Shown here: one piece after another, positions 63,962 through 64,000 of the stretch
Position numbering within the stretch: the first letter of the stretch is position 1
Layout: every line of letters starts with the position of its first letter
From: Nocardia colli
GTDB lineage: Bacteria; Actinomycetota; Actinomycetes; Mycobacteriales; Mycobacteriaceae
DNA: 64,000 nucleotides
Reading direction: 5' to 3'
NCBI RefSeq assembly: GCF_008704205.1
Contig: NZ_VXLC01000001.1
Span: forward strand, 434,001 to 498,000
The notes under the pieces: generated by a model
Database searches by the model: none
Seen by the model: the letters and a program-made list of their open reading frames with translations, nothing else
Told to the model about the DNA's origin: nothing
Program-made: the position numbers and the translations under genes

Positions 63962-64000
63962 TCAGGCGCGTGCCAGCTCAGGCAGTTCGCCGGTCTCGGC
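63962..64000 (-). CDS. C-terminal tail of a gene entering from the right edge
   Basis: On the minus strand the frame reads AETGELPELARA and stops at TGA (63964-63962), just inside a shared terminator. Only 12 residues are visible, so no function can be given. Composition fits a normal coding end. Confidence 0.4.
   Translation of the reverse strand, partial: AETGELPELARA

Overview
The window is high-GC actinobacterial DNA, most likely from Nocardia or a close mycolic-acid relative. The evidence is an F420-dependent glucose-6-phosphate dehydrogenase, an FprA-type ferredoxin reductase preceded by an IdeR/DtxR-like iron box, a fused HadA/HadB-like dehydratase, a HspR-controlled chaperone operon with HAIR operators, and frequent GTG starts. 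From memory, much of the gene order follows the Mycobacterium tuberculosis Rv0350-Rv0391 region (dnaK-grpE-dnaJ-hspR, Rv0385-like flavohemoglobin, clpB, Rv0383c, pyrE, GH76, DedA, fba, DUF3151, M50 protease, purA, metZ). The neighbourhood is rearranged and carries inserted accessory genes. There are no rRNA or tRNA genes, CRISPR arrays or intact insertion sequences.

Layout. 1-6 kb: a partial HAD phosphatase; fgd; a sulfur unit on the minus strand (SAM-IV riboswitch, rhodanese, a 19-residue Cys-Cys small ORF, metZ); a small membrane protein; fprA. 6-20 kb: a varied set including an amidohydrolase, a DUF456 protein, an alpha-methylacyl-CoA racemase-like CoA transferase, a divergent SDR/TetR pair, a MocR regulator, an Ogt-type DNA repair methyltransferase, a secreted glycine-zipper protein, a GT39 glycosyltransferase and a large LuxR-type regulator. 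20-36 kb: purA, a conserved Rv0358/M50 protease pair, two tandem family 2 glycosyltransferases, a FUSC transporter with DUF3151, a 771-residue membrane protein rich in kinase-type Thr motifs, HadAB, an excalibur protein, an FHA-containing SARP regulator, fba, two DedA genes and a GH76 enzyme. 36-47 kb: a scar made of a broken antitoxin-like gene and a deleted Uma2 gene, a two-component system, a SpoU methyltransferase, a WYL regulator divergent from a dehalogenase-like hydrolase, lysoplasmalogenase, a KAS III enzyme, pyrE and two envelope proteins.

47-60 kb is a stress block. clpB and the dnaK-grpE-dnaJ-hspR operon each have a HAIR operator (CTTGAGC-N7-ACTCAAC) and a SigH-like promoter (GGAA-N18-GTT). 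Between them lie a quinone-oxidoreductase-like gene and three related flavohemoglobin-type genes; the middle one lacks the globin domain and is preceded by an out-of-frame mini-ORF. 60-64 kb: an FAD-dependent oxidase, a divergent MarR/MFS efflux pair with nested palindromes inside the promoter, a coupled 102-residue protein, and the tail of a gene that runs off the window.

The observations most worth checking are the riboswitch, rhodanese, Cys-Cys sORF and metZ coupling; the repeated T-x-x-[I/L/M] motifs in the 771-residue protein close to an FHA regulator; the three-gene flavohemoglobin cluster with its mini-ORF or frameshift; and several well-defined palindromic operators tied to specific local regulators.
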